Shown: in pieces, positions 17,120 through 26,277 of the stretch
Layout: each line of letters starts with the position of its first letter
Numbering within the stretch: position 1 is the stretch's first letter
Assembly: GCA_022241785.1 (NCBI GenBank)
Contig: JAKOMP010000038.1
Location: forward strand, 1 to 52,413
Source: Cyanocohniella sp. LLY
GTDB lineage: Bacteria; Cyanobacteriota; Cyanobacteriia; Cyanobacteriales; Nostocaceae
Reading direction: 5' to 3'
DNA length: 52,413 bases
The notes under the pieces: generated by a model
The model's database searches: none
What the model saw: only the letters and a program-made list of their open reading frames with translations
Told to the model about the DNA's origin: nothing
Made by a program: the position numbers and the translations under genes

Positions 17120-18376
17120 ATGAAGGTTAACTTTCAGCCTACCTTGAATGATGCTAATTTGGACGCTCGTCAATCGAGTAGTCAACGTCAGTTGTCAATT
17201 GCCATTTCGGCGATCGCGGAGATTCAAGACCGTAATGTACCGTTGAATTTATGTTTAATTCTTGACCACAGTGGTTCGATGAATGGGCGACCACTAGAAA
17301 CTGTCAAGCAAGCAGCGAATAATTTAGTGGATAAACTCAAACCAGGCGATCGCTTGAGTGTAGTAGCTTTCGATCACCGTGCTAAGGTCTTGGTACCCAA
17401 TCAAATGATTGCCGACCCCGAACAGATCAAAAGGCAAATTAACCGCCTAGCCTCTGATGGTGGTACGGCCATTGACGAAGGTTTGCGGTTGGGAATCGAG
17501 GAGTTAGCTAAGGGCAAAAAAGAAACTGTTTCCCAAGCTTTTTTGCTGACTGATGGCGAAAATGAACATGGTGATAATCAACGTTGTTTGAAGTTTGCTC
17601 AATTGGCTACTGGCTATAATTTGACTTTGAATACGTTGGGATTTGGTGACAAATGGAATCAGGATATTTTAGAAAAAATCGCTGATGCTGGTTTAGGTAC
17701 TTTGTCTTATATTCAACGACCGGATCAGGCGGTGAATGAATTTAATCGCTTATTCAACCGCATCCAAACGGTGGGATTGACTAATGCTTATTTATTGTTG
17801 TCCCTGATGCCCAATATCCGGTTGGCGGAACTCAAACCCATCGCCCAAGTTTCCCCAGATACCATTGAGTTACCCATACAGCAAGAAGCAGATGGACGGT
17901 TTGCTGTGCGCTTGGGAGATTTAATGAAAGATGCAGAGCGGATAATTTTGGCTAATATTTATCTGGGACATTTGCCCGAAGGTGAACAGGCGATCGCCAA
18001 TGTCCAAGTCCGCTACGATGACCCCGCGCAAAATCAGATGGGGCTATTTACAGCCAATATCCCAGTGTATGCTAATGTAACTGGGGTTTACCAACCGGAG
18101 ATAGATCCCCGTGTGCAACAGTCTATTTTGGCTTTAGCCAAGTATCGACAAACTCAGTTAGCTGAGGCGAAATTGCAACAGGGCGATCGCATGGGTGCGG
18201 CGACAATGCTGCAAACTGCTGCGAAAACGGCCTTACAAATGGGGGACACAGGTGCAGCTACCGTGTTACAAACTTCTGCCACCCAACTTCAATCTGGTGG
18301 AGAATTATCTGATAGCGATCGCAAGAAAACCAGAATTGTCTCTAAAACCGTGTTGCAAGATAACCCTCCCCAATGA
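17120..18376 (+). CDS. VWA domain protein, first of a tandem pair
   Basis: 418 residues, soluble, no signal peptide. The von Willebrand A domain has a MIDAS metal site: D49, S51 and S53 in LILDHSGSM, then GGTAIDEG and LLTDGENEHG. The C-terminal half is a beta-rich region (TIELPIQQEADGRFAVRLGD) followed by helices (SILALAKYRQTQLAEAKLQQ) and repeats of the type AATMLQTAAKTALQ. Its ATGA overlap with the next gene implies translational coupling. VWA proteins assemble metal-dependent complexes; the partner is unknown. No MoxR AAA+ gene lies nearby. Confidence 0.88.
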   Translation: MKVNFQPTLNDANLDARQSSSQRQLSIAISAIAEIQDRNVPLNLCLILDHSGSMNGRPLETVKQAANNLVDKLKPGDRLSVVAFDHRAKVLVPNQMIADPEQIKRQINRLASDGGTAIDEGLRLGIEELAKGKKETVSQAFLLTDGENEHGDNQRCLKFAQLATGYNLTLNTLGFGDKWNQDILEKIADAGLGTLSYIQRPDQAVNEFNRLFNRIQTVGLTNAYLLLSLMPNIRLAELKPIAQVSPDTIELPIQQEADGRFAVRLGDLMKDAERIILANIYLGHLPEGEQAIANVQVRYDDPAQNQMGLFTANIPVYANVTGVYQPEIDPRVQQSILALAKYRQTQLAEAKLQQGDRMGAATMLQTAAKTALQMGDTGAATVLQTSATQLQSGGELSDSDRKKTRIVSKTVLQDNPPQ

Positions 18377-19653
18377 AAGTTCAATTGCTCTGTGCCCTAA
18401 ATGATACTAATGTTGATGCGGCTCAATTGAGTAATCAACGTCAACTAGCAATTTCGATTTCGGCCATGGCTGGTGAATGTGACCAGCATTTACCACTCAA
18501 CTTATGTTTGATTCTGGATAAGAGTGGTTCTATGCATGGCAAACCCATGAACACTGTAATTCAGGCAGTAGAGCAATTACTAGATCGGCTACAGCCAGGC
18601 GATTTGATTTCGGTTGTAGCCTTTGCTGGCGCGGCTGAAGTCATTATCCCTAGCCAACCAGTTCAAGACCTCGAAGGTATTAAAGCCCAGCTCAAAAAAA
18701 AATTGAAAGCTGGTGGCGGTACCTCCATTGCCGAGGGTTTACAACTGGGAATCACAGAATTGATGAAGGGGACAAAAGGTGCTGTGTCCCAAGCCTTTTT
18801 ACTCACCGATGGTCATGGTGAAAGTAGTTTGCGGATTTGGAAGTTAGAAATTGGCTCAGATGACAATAAGCGTTGTCTGGAACTTGCCTCCAAGGCTGCT
18901 AAAATCAATCTGACTATCAATGCTCTTGGTTTTGGTAATGACTGGAACCAAAATCTGTTAGAAAAAATTGTTGATGCTGGTGGTGGTACTTTAGGCTATA
19001 TTGAGCGTCCAGAACAAGCACTAGACCAGTTTCGCCATTTGTTGCGACGCATTCAGTCTGTGAGGGTAACCAATGCTCATTTGCTGCTTTCTTTGGTTCC
19101 CCATGTGCGCCTAGCAGAACTTAAACCCATTGCCCAAGTCGCCCCAGATACCATTGAGTTAGTAGTACAGACAGAACCTCATGGTGGCTTTACTGTGCGC
19201 TTGGGAGATTTGATGCAGGATATGGAACGGGTTGTGTTGGCAAATATTTATCTAGGACAATTACCCGAAGGCCAACAGGTGATTGGACATGTGCAAATCC
19301 GCTATGATGACCCAGTGGCAAATCAGCAAGACTTGGTTTCTCCTATGGTGCCGATCTATGCAGATGTAGTACGGGCATATCAACCTGCGCCCAATCCCCT
19401 AGTGCAAAAATCGATTTTGGCATTAGCTAAATATCGCCAAACTCAGTTAGCCGAAGCGAAATTAAATCAAGGCGATCGCACTGGTGCGGCGACAATGTTA
19501 CAAACGGCTGCGAATACTGCCTTACAAATAGGAGATCAAGGTGCAGCCACGGTGTTGCAAAGTTCGGCGACTCGTCTACAAGCTGGTGAAGAACTTTCAG
19601 AAGCAGACCTCAAGAAAACGAGGATGGTATCAAAGACAGTCTTACAAGATTAA
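18373..19653 (+). CDS. VWA domain protein, second of a tandem pair
   Basis: 426 residues, a clear paralogue of the gene before it with the same domain order and near-identical ends (MKVQLLCALNDTNVDA, KTRMVSKTVLQD). The MIDAS motif is LILDKSGSM with GGTSIAEG and LLTDGHGES. It differs by an insertion of about 12 residues after the TDG motif (SSLRIWKLEIGSDDN), at the rim where VWA domains bind partners. The four-base start/stop overlap with the upstream gene points to stoichiometric production. It is probably the product of local duplication. Confidence 0.88.
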   Translation: MKVQLLCALNDTNVDAAQLSNQRQLAISISAMAGECDQHLPLNLCLILDKSGSMHGKPMNTVIQAVEQLLDRLQPGDLISVVAFAGAAEVIIPSQPVQDLEGIKAQLKKKLKAGGGTSIAEGLQLGITELMKGTKGAVSQAFLLTDGHGESSLRIWKLEIGSDDNKRCLELASKAAKINLTINALGFGNDWNQNLLEKIVDAGGGTLGYIERPEQALDQFRHLLRRIQSVRVTNAHLLLSLVPHVRLAELKPIAQVAPDTIELVVQTEPHGGFTVRLGDLMQDMERVVLANIYLGQLPEGQQVIGHVQIRYDDPVANQQDLVSPMVPIYADVVRAYQPAPNPLVQKSILALAKYRQTQLAEAKLNQGDRTGAATMLQTAANTALQIGDQGAATVLQSSATRLQAGEELSEADLKKTRMVSKTVLQD

Positions 19654-20129
19654 TTTCATCCCCCGTACTTCAGCCTATCCATTACCCGGATCTTTCTTAA
19701 CATTTGCGAGAGTATTCACTCACGTTTTTTAGGATATTGATTCCTTCGTTGCTAATTCTCAATAAAAATGTATTTTTAGCGACAATGTTAAGCGTAAATT
19801 TGTAAAGTATGTCTGACCTCTTAGTCTCTGAGATACTTATTAAACAAGGGTTTTAAGATTGTAAAGAAAGATGTGACTAATGGATAGGTACTTCAGCGGG
19901 GGATTTTGAGTTATTAGTAAATCATTGGTTATTGAGCATTTCTATATCCCCGATTTGCATAACCACTCGTTAACTTTAAGCATGTAAAAACCCAGCTAGG
20001 ATGACTGGGCGTTTGATAGGTCTATATTTGCCAACAAGACTATCCATCGTATCCAATTTTGCGGAAAAAAGAACAATGGGTTTTCTTCACTTCCCAAAGG
20101 CCATACTGAAATTGATTAACAGCGATATT
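19654..20129. other. Intergenic region after the VWA pair
   Basis: No coding sequence was recognised. It is AT-rich and ends with the hairpin at 19985-20014. Confidence 0.5.
19985..20014. terminator. Bidirectional terminator-like hairpin
   Basis: AAAAACCCAG and CTGGGCGTTT form a short CCCAG/CTGGG stem with A-rich left and T-rich right sides. It lies between the VWA pair and the minus-strand small membrane gene, so it could serve both. Confidence 0.5.
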
Positions 20130-20366
20130 TTACACTTGTAGGTCTATAAATTCATCATCTACTTGTAGAATCTCACTGCGTTCCGCTATCTGCGGATCCA
20201 CTAAACACCAAGCAGAAGAAGTAGAACCATTCACTTCTATTCGTAAGCTTAAAGGCGTCAGATGTACAGTCAGGATTCCGTCGTACTTTATCAGAACAGC
20301 TAACAAAGCACCTAACAAAGTCAAACAAACCAAAAGCGGATAATGGTGATTTTTAAATGAATTCAC
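20130..20366 (-). CDS. Small single-span membrane protein, hypothetical
   Basis: 78 residues: one membrane helix near the N-terminus (YPLLVCLTLLGALLAVLI) after a short basic start, then about 48 residues probably outside the cytoplasm. These contain a beta-like stretch (LTVHLTPLSLRIEVNG) and an acidic end (DDEFIDLQV). I do not recognise the family. It is divergent from the HTH/TIR-like/GAF gene, sharing a promoter region of about 225 bases that contains the repeats described at 20487. Confidence 0.55.
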   Translation of the reverse strand: MNSFKNHHYPLLVCLTLLGALLAVLIKYDGILTVHLTPLSLRIEVNGSTSSAWCLVDPQIAERSEILQVDDEFIDLQV

Positions 20367-20486
20367 TGTCCCCTCCAGATGATTAATTTGGTTATCGGCA
20401 ATAAGTTGCCTGCTAAGATATCCGCAGAGAAGGATACTTAGCTAGGCGATCGCAAGCGCCAGCGCGCACAACAGACTTGATATTTG

Positions 20487-20674
20487 TTAAAAGCCTCACT
20501 TAAAAGAGCATTTTACAGTAATAGCAGGTTTTTTAAATGCAGTCAATACTTTTACATATTAAAAGCCTCATTTAAAGGAGGTGATTTAAGAATGTGTGTG
20601 CTTGCTCACAAAATGCTCGCAAATGTGGCATAAAAATGCTATTTTATCGTGAGGCTATAATAAGTGAGGCTTTT
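20487..20674 (+). promoter_or_regulatory. Repeat-based leader of the multidomain gene, possible alternative hairpins
   Basis: A 22-base unit beginning TTAAAAGCCTCA occurs at 20487-20508 and 20559-20580 (20 of 22 identical). AAGTGAGGCTTTT at 20662-20674, inside the start of the gene, is the exact reverse complement of 20489-20501 and pairs with 10 bases of the second copy. The second copy directly abuts the Shine-Dalgarno. Pairing of 20662-20674 with either copy would give alternative RNA hairpins, one of which encloses the Shine-Dalgarno and the start codons. Structure inferred by eye. Confidence 0.55.
20592..20633 (+). CDS. 13-codon leader peptide ORF
   Basis: ATG 20592 is preceded by AAAGGAGGTGAT (20574-20585), an exact 12-base complement of the 16S rRNA 3' end. 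The frame is MCVLAHKMLANVA then TAA at 20631-20633. The next in-frame ATG for the large gene is 2 bases after this stop, so ribosomes could reinitiate. It may be a regulatory upstream ORF; the alternative is that the large protein starts at GTG 20594, sharing this ribosome-binding site. Confidence 0.5.
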   Translation: MCVLAHKMLANVA

Positions 20675-23557
20675 GTAGATTTGCAGATGATTCAAATTTC
20701 GCAAGACGCTATTAAAGACTTAGTTGCCGAAGAAGGTGTAACTGATAACGAGCTAGAAGTTCTAGTTTTAGCTTTAAACGGTAAGTTACCAGCAGAAATT
20801 AAGACAATATTAGGACGGCAATCTGAGAATGCAGTGCAGAAAACACTGTCTCGAATTTATACCAAGTTCCGAATTCCTGGTGCAGGTCCCGGAAAACTAT
20901 CTAAATTACAGAATATCCTGTTAAATCGCCTTCAAGCCAAGCAAGGTAAGCGAAAAGTCTTAATTGTTTGGGCTGGGAGTAATAGCAAACAGCAAGCGGA
21001 AAAAATTCGAGATGTGCTTTTTAAGCATCCACAGATTGCAGCCCACATTTTAGACATTAATGAAAATTTAAGCCCAGCTTGGCTTGCAAAAACTGAACAG
21101 CTGATTTCAGATATAGACTTTGGTATTCTCTGCTTACCTAAGGAACGTATTGAACACGCATGGGTCAATTTTCTCATAGGTTTCTTTTCTGCAAAACTTC
21201 AGAACTTTAGGCTCTTAAGCTTTAATGAAAACCTTAAGTTAGAGACTCCAATTCATTATCCCTCAATTGATATCACAGACAAAAACAATTTGGTATGTTT
21301 ATTGCATGAAATCATAGGTGGGGATATAGAAGAAGCAAAGGATTGGATTAACTACAAACTTTCTAATTCTGAGTGGGTAAAAAAACTGCTTGAAGAAGAA
21401 TCTAACTCTGCCACTCAACCTGAACCTCCAACAAATGGAACTATTTTGACAACGTTAGAGCCAAAATTAGCATCTAATTATTATTATCAAAAAAATAAAA
21501 TATTCCAGCAGGTTATCAATAACGATATTGGCAATATCGATCAAAGGATTAGTTCTTTGGTTGCCAATGGCTTAATTTACAAGATGCCATTAGAGTTATA
21601 TCCTCGTCATCTGACTGCCTTGCAACAGAAGCACCAAGTTCGCGTCAAGGCAGTAGCGATTGTTGATGGTGTTGAATCATTTTGGGCAAGTGATCAAGGA
21701 GATGAAATAGCAAAAACAGCTAATCCTGAAAGTGAGAGACTTTTTGTTTTTTCCAATGAAAGTGATTTTCAAAAAAGCTATCATTTTCTACTAAAACACG
21801 CCTCCTGTTACAAAGTATTTGTAACAACAAAAGAAATCTATCAACCTTATGCACAAGAATTTTCTCTAAGAGACATTCCAAATTCATGGAATATGAAGTC
21901 TTTAGATTCTCATCTAGGTACTCTAGCAACTCTGCCTACTATAGAATATGCAATTATTGAAAGTACTGATGCAAAAAATCAATTAATTGTATGGTATGAC
22001 CAAGATAGTTTTAAGGAAAGTTGGAGTACAAGATTAGCTAATTTCTCACCTTTAGTAGATGAAATTGCTCAATATAAAATAATTCTCTCCGATTTCTTAG
22101 CAAGAGCTAGTAGAAATAACGAAAAAGTACATCAAATTACATGGCAAAATTCGAGTCAAAAAATAAAAATAGGAAAACCCTTGGAGCAAATAGTAGCTCA
22201 AAAATTTGAACAAATCAGAGATAATCTTTTCAGAAAATCCCCAAATGAGTGTCTGAAATACCCTAATGAATTGCTAAAGGATTTACAAAAAGTTAGAAAT
22301 GACTTAAAGCGTTTGGATAATAAGGATGATGTGATTGAAAAAGCTCTCGAAATTGTACGTGAGAGACTAAATTCTCAAACAGCAGCTATTTTTTTATTTT
22401 CCAAGGATGGATGCCTACATCGTCAAAAAATATTAGGTGTAGATGCCAATGGTCATGAAATCGATGATCAATGGTTTGCAGATGAAACATATGAACCTGG
22501 TGAAAGTTTCACAGGTAAAGCTGCTATTCCTAGTGAAGATAGTTTTGGAAAACCTTACTCAGCAAATGATTTGAGTGAAATACGGCTAGATACCAAAAGC
22601 AAAGAAAAGTATTCAGAAAAACTAGGAGGAATTTATTCTGCTATTACTGTTCCTTTAGATGGTCAACATAAAACCTTTGGAGTACTTGAAGTTATTAATA
22701 AATTTGACCCATTCAGAAAAAGAACAATTCAAAATTCTGGTTTCTCTCAAGAAGAAATCCATTGGTTATCGACAATAGGCTTATCAGTTGCTTCGGCAAT
22801 TTCAAATTTACGTAAAAAACTCCAGATACAATTACTGGGAGATTTGTCAGATTCTTTAGTAGGCTCTTGTAATAATACTTCTGGTACTCAAGATGCTTAT
22901 AGAAGTGTTGTTCAACGTTTAATTTCAGAGAATACAGCTTTTGAAGTATGTATATTACGCGTAAAAAATGCCAAAGGTTTTCTTGAAGTAGTGGATAAAG
23001 CAGGGGTTGATAGAATTATCTGGAACAAAAGATTCGATGAACCGAGAAGTAATGAAGATGGATTGGTAGGAAATGCTATGAGCATCAAAAAATCTGTCAT
23101 CATTCAAGGAATCAATAATCAGAATATCAAAGAGTTTAAAAATCAGGATTGGATAAGACTTAATGAGTTCAAATCTTTTGGTTGTTTTCCGCTGATTTAT
23201 AAAGCAGAAGTTGTGGGAGCAATTTCTTTATATACAGGGTATGAATATGATTTTCATCCTGGCTGTCAAGAATTCTTGAAGAGAGTATCATCCTTAGTCG
23301 CTGCTTTTATAGGAAGAGTAAAAGAGTCAGAGGCCGTAAATTGGGTAGTCAATGATCTCCACAATTTTCCTGCTCACTCTACGGATTTATTACAGCTTAA
23401 GGAAGAAGAATTGCGTGAGCAACTCTATGTTGTACAAAAACATTGTGATACTATTCGGCAAATACTTGGTGAAACCTTTGGACATTCAAAGGAACCCCAT
23501 AGTTTTCAAGATAGTGAAGAATTTCCCCAGAAAATAGCTACGAAGTACTATTCTTAA
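20636..23557 (+). CDS. Multidomain protein: LuxR-like HTH, TIR-like domain, central region, two GAF domains
   Basis: 973 residues from ATG 20636; GTG 20594 (987 residues) and ATG 20687 are other possible starts. Numbering below is for the 987 form. Residues 48-113 resemble a LuxR-type helix-turn-helix (TDNELEVLVLALNGKLPAEI, NAVQKTLSRIYTKFRI). Residues 119-240 look TIR-like: KVLIVWAGSNSKQQAEKIRD, DFGILCLPKERI, HAWVNFLIGFFSAKL. The Glu usual in the W-x-x-F-E motif of TIR relatives seems to be Leu. Residues 290-520 are unrecognised (FWASDQGDEIAKTANPESER). GAF 1 spans 575-740 and GAF 2 spans 765-910. The C-terminus is helical. It is likely an intracellular sensor or conflict-type protein. Function is unknown. 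Confidence 0.65.
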   Translation: MLFYREAIISEAFVDLQMIQISQDAIKDLVAEEGVTDNELEVLVLALNGKLPAEIKTILGRQSENAVQKTLSRIYTKFRIPGAGPGKLSKLQNILLNRLQAKQGKRKVLIVWAGSNSKQQAEKIRDVLFKHPQIAAHILDINENLSPAWLAKTEQLISDIDFGILCLPKERIEHAWVNFLIGFFSAKLQNFRLLSFNENLKLETPIHYPSIDITDKNNLVCLLHEIIGGDIEEAKDWINYKLSNSEWVKKLLEEESNSATQPEPPTNGTILTTLEPKLASNYYYQKNKIFQQVINNDIGNIDQRISSLVANGLIYKMPLELYPRHLTALQQKHQVRVKAVAIVDGVESFWASDQGDEIAKTANPESERLFVFSNESDFQKSYHFLLKHASCYKVFVTTKEIYQPYAQEFSLRDIPNSWNMKSLDSHLGTLATLPTIEYAIIESTDAKNQLIVWYDQDSFKESWSTRLANFSPLVDEIAQYKIILSDFLARASRNNEKVHQITWQNSSQKIKIGKPLEQIVAQKFEQIRDNLFRKSPNECLKYPNELLKDLQKVRNDLKRLDNKDDVIEKALEIVRERLNSQTAAIFLFSKDGCLHRQKILGVDANGHEIDDQWFADETYEPGESFTGKAAIPSEDSFGKPYSANDLSEIRLDTKSKEKYSEKLGGIYSAITVPLDGQHKTFGVLEVINKFDPFRKRTIQNSGFSQEEIHWLSTIGLSVASAISNLRKKLQIQLLGDLSDSLVGSCNNTSGTQDAYRSVVQRLISENTAFEVCILRVKNAKGFLEVVDKAGVDRIIWNKRFDEPRSNEDGLVGNAMSIKKSVIIQGINNQNIKEFKNQDWIRLNEFKSFGCFPLIYKAEVVGAISLYTGYEYDFHPGCQEFLKRVSSLVAAFIGRVKESEAVNWVVNDLHNFPAHSTDLLQLKEEELREQLYVVQKHCDTIRQILGETFGHSKEPHSFQDSEEFPQKIATKYYS

Positions 23558-23645
23558 TTTAAGATTTAAGCTGTACTCAAAATTAACTGGCTGCTGAGTT
23601 TCTAGAGCAGTTTGAATGTAACCCAGAAATTTTCACCCTATATAA

Positions 23646-23672
23646 AATCGGTGCAGGTTGACTACACCGATT
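23646..23672. terminator. Terminator hairpin between convergent genes
   Basis: Perfect 8-bp stem AATCGGTG/CACCGATT with an 11-base loop, flanked by A-rich and T-rich DNA. It sits between the stop of the multidomain gene and the minus-strand PIN/TRAM gene. Confidence 0.6.
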
Positions 23673-23707
23673 GCAAAATTTAATTCTAATTGCACTTGAC
23701 ATTTACC

Positions 23708-24784
23708 TCACGCCAATGCTGAAGCTTGGGGTTTGGCAAAAATCATGCGTCCGGCGGTGGTTTGTAAAGCACTAGTAACGACTACCCGCACTTCACCACC
23801 TACATAACTACGACCTTCTTCTACGACCACCATTGTGCCGTCATCAAGGTAACCTACTCCTTGACTGGGTTCTTTGCCTTCTTTGAGAATCTTTAAGTCG
23901 AGATTATCACCAGGCAAGTAAGTAGAACGCACAGCATTTACTAAGTCATTGACATTTAAAACAGGCACTTTTTGCACACTAGCGACTTTAGACAAGTTGT
24001 AGTCATTAGTTAACAGTGTCCCGTTGATTTCTTGGGCAAAGCGCACCAATTTGGCATCGACTGTGGCAATATCTTCGTAGTCAACAGGGTTAATCAAGAT
24101 GCGATCAGGGTAATCTTTTTTAACGCGGGTGAGAATCTCTAATCCGCGCCTTCCCCGTACCCGCTTTTGGTCTTTGCTAGCATCGGCTACTTGTTGCAAT
24201 TCCTGTAAGACAAACTGCGGGACTAAAATTTGTCCTTCCAGAAATCCGGTTTCTAGTAGGGCTTCAATCCGACCATCAATAATGCAACTGGTGTCTAAAA
24301 CTTTGGTGTTAGCAGGTTTTAGTGTACCTTCTACTACCATTGTTTCTACGGTGTTGGGATTAATGAACCGCAATAAACCCCGCCCGTGGGTATCTGCTAA
24401 ATTCATCCCTGTCACAGCGAGTAAAATACTGCCAACAACAGCTACTAGGGGCTTAATAAAGCCAAAGTCTGCGGGGATGGGGAGCAAAAATAATGGGGCT
24501 AGCATTAAGTTAGCGAGTAGTAACCCAATGACTAAGCCAATGGCGCGAGTTAAGATCATCTCTAGGGGCATTTCTCGGACTTGTGCTTCTAAGCGCCGAT
24601 ACGACGTTTGGAAACTCAATCCGACTGCACCACCAATAATGGAAGCAAAGACGGCGACAACTAAGCGTAAAGCTTCTAAGTTTGTCACCCCATCTAGCGC
24701 GCCATCAGGTAGTAGTTCCATGCTGTAGAACCCTATTCCTGCTGCTGCCAGGATAAATGAGATAATAATAATTGCATCAAGCAT
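23708..24784 (-). CDS. PIN/TRAM domain membrane protein (YacL-like)
   Basis: 358 residues. The N-terminal third has four membrane helices (AIIIISFILAAAGIGFYSM, LVVAVFASIIGGAVGL, IGLVIGLLLANLML, PLVAVVGSILLAVTGM). A cytoplasmic PIN nuclease-fold domain follows, with acidic motif residues in VLDTSCIIDGRIEALLETG and LLTNDYNLSKVA. A C-terminal TRAM-type RNA-binding module starts at GVGYLDDGTMVVVEEGRSYV. This matches the widely conserved YacL family. An RNase role tethered to the membrane is assumed from the domains, not shown. Confidence 0.88.
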   Translation of the reverse strand: MLDAIIIISFILAAAGIGFYSMELLPDGALDGVTNLEALRLVVAVFASIIGGAVGLSFQTSYRRLEAQVREMPLEMILTRAIGLVIGLLLANLMLAPLFLLPIPADFGFIKPLVAVVGSILLAVTGMNLADTHGRGLLRFINPNTVETMVVEGTLKPANTKVLDTSCIIDGRIEALLETGFLEGQILVPQFVLQELQQVADASKDQKRVRGRRGLEILTRVKKDYPDRILINPVDYEDIATVDAKLVRFAQEINGTLLTNDYNLSKVASVQKVPVLNVNDLVNAVRSTYLPGDNLDLKILKEGKEPSQGVGYLDDGTMVVVEEGRSYVGGEVRVVVTSALQTTAGRMIFAKPQASALA

Positions 24785-25032
24785 GGTTGTGTTGTTTTCC
24801 TGCGATTGTGTGACCTAATAAAGTCAAGTATTTTTCATTTCGTCGGTAAAAGAGATTGATCAATATTGACTTACACTAGGGTTTTAAGCAGGGAATATCT
24901 GCAAATATTATAACCAAAGTGTTTTCTCTTAATATTTTTCATTATTTTGTTGTAAAACAATAAGAATCTCTAAAAAAATATTTATTTGCGCTGTTTGTAA
25001 TTTTTAGTTGGGTTGATTAATTCTGGCTCATA

Positions 25033-26214
25033 ATGAATCAAAAATTGAATTTTTTTGGCATACCAAGTTCTGCTTATGTACATATTCCTTTTTGCAGAAG
25101 GCGGTGCTTTTATTGTGATTTTCCTGTGTCTGTGGTGGGCGATCGCCTGCGGGGTGAAACATCTGGTACTATCTCCCAATATGTGGAGGTGCTATGCCAA
25201 GAAATTGCCATGTCACCAAATTATGGTGAACCATTAAAGACAATTTTCTTTGGGGGGGGGACTCCTTCATTACTATCAATAGAACAATTACGACGGATAT
25301 TAGCCACACTAGAGAGATATTTGGGAATTTCTGGGGAAGTAGAAATTTCTATGGAAGTAGACCCAGGGACGTTTGATTTAGCACATATATCTGGCTACCG
25401 TAGCGTTGGTGTCAACCGGGTAAGTTTGGGTGTTCAAGCATTTCAATCTGAATTATTGCAAGTTGCAGGACGATCGCACTCGGTTGTAGATATTCTTACA
25501 TCTGTAGATTTAATTCACCAAGTCGAAATTCCCGAATTTAGCTTAGACCTGATTTCCGGGTTACCGCATCAGTCTTTAGATCAATGGCAGGATTCGCTGC
25601 ACAAAGCAGTGGCAATGATGCCCACTCACATATCTATTTATGACCTTACCATAGAACCAGGTACGGCTTTCGGTCGTTACTACAAACCTGGTGACAAGCC
25701 ATTACCAACGGATGTCAGCACAGTCAAAATGTACGAAATGGCGCAACAAGTTTTGACTGGCGCAGGTTATGAACATTATGAAATTTCTAATTATGCTCTT
25801 CCTGGACATCAATGTCGGCATAATCGGGTGTATTGGGAAAACCGCCCTTATTATGGTTTCGGTATGGGTGCGGCGAGTTATGTAGAGGGTAAGCGCTTTA
25901 CTCGTCCGCGTAAAACTCAGGAGTATTATCAATGGGTGAAAGCAGGGGGTGTGATTGATTGTGAGGTGACTCCACCAGAGGAAGTATTGTTGGAAACTTT
26001 GATGTTGGGGTTGCGTTTAGCTGAGGGTGTGAGTATGGCGGGTTTATCAGAGAAATTTGGGGAAGGGAAGGTAAAGGAAATTCACAAGTGTTTGCAGCCT
26101 TATTTAGATCAGGGTTGGGTGAACGTTACCGCAGAAAGATTGCGATTGTCTGATCCCCAAGGCTTTTTATTTTCTAATGTAGTATTAGCTGATTTATTTG
26201 AAAAATTATCATAA
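25033..26214 (+). CDS. hemW: HemW, radical SAM heme chaperone (coproporphyrinogen III oxidase-like)
   Basis: 393 residues. The radical-SAM cluster motif CRRRCFYC (C21, C25, C28) lies in YVHIPFCRRRCFYCDFPVSV. Also seen are the SAM-binding FFGGGTPSLLS, EVDPGTFDLAHISGYRSVGV, NRVSLGVQAFQ and HNRVYWENRPYYGFGMGAAS. HemW-type proteins carry CxxxCxxC without the fourth Cys of HemN, as here; they are thought to insert heme rather than oxidise coproporphyrinogen. It is divergent from the PIN/TRAM gene and converges with nrtD. Confidence 0.93.
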   Translation: MNQKLNFFGIPSSAYVHIPFCRRRCFYCDFPVSVVGDRLRGETSGTISQYVEVLCQEIAMSPNYGEPLKTIFFGGGTPSLLSIEQLRRILATLERYLGISGEVEISMEVDPGTFDLAHISGYRSVGVNRVSLGVQAFQSELLQVAGRSHSVVDILTSVDLIHQVEIPEFSLDLISGLPHQSLDQWQDSLHKAVAMMPTHISIYDLTIEPGTAFGRYYKPGDKPLPTDVSTVKMYEMAQQVLTGAGYEHYEISNYALPGHQCRHNRVYWENRPYYGFGMGAASYVEGKRFTRPRKTQEYYQWVKAGGVIDCEVTPPEEVLLETLMLGLRLAEGVSMAGLSEKFGEGKVKEIHKCLQPYLDQGWVNVTAERLRLSDPQGFLFSNVVLADLFEKLS

Positions 26215-26277
26215 AAGTGATGCTCTGCCAAAACCTCTGGTGCTAAAGCCTTGGCGAGAGCGATCGCAACTAGAATA

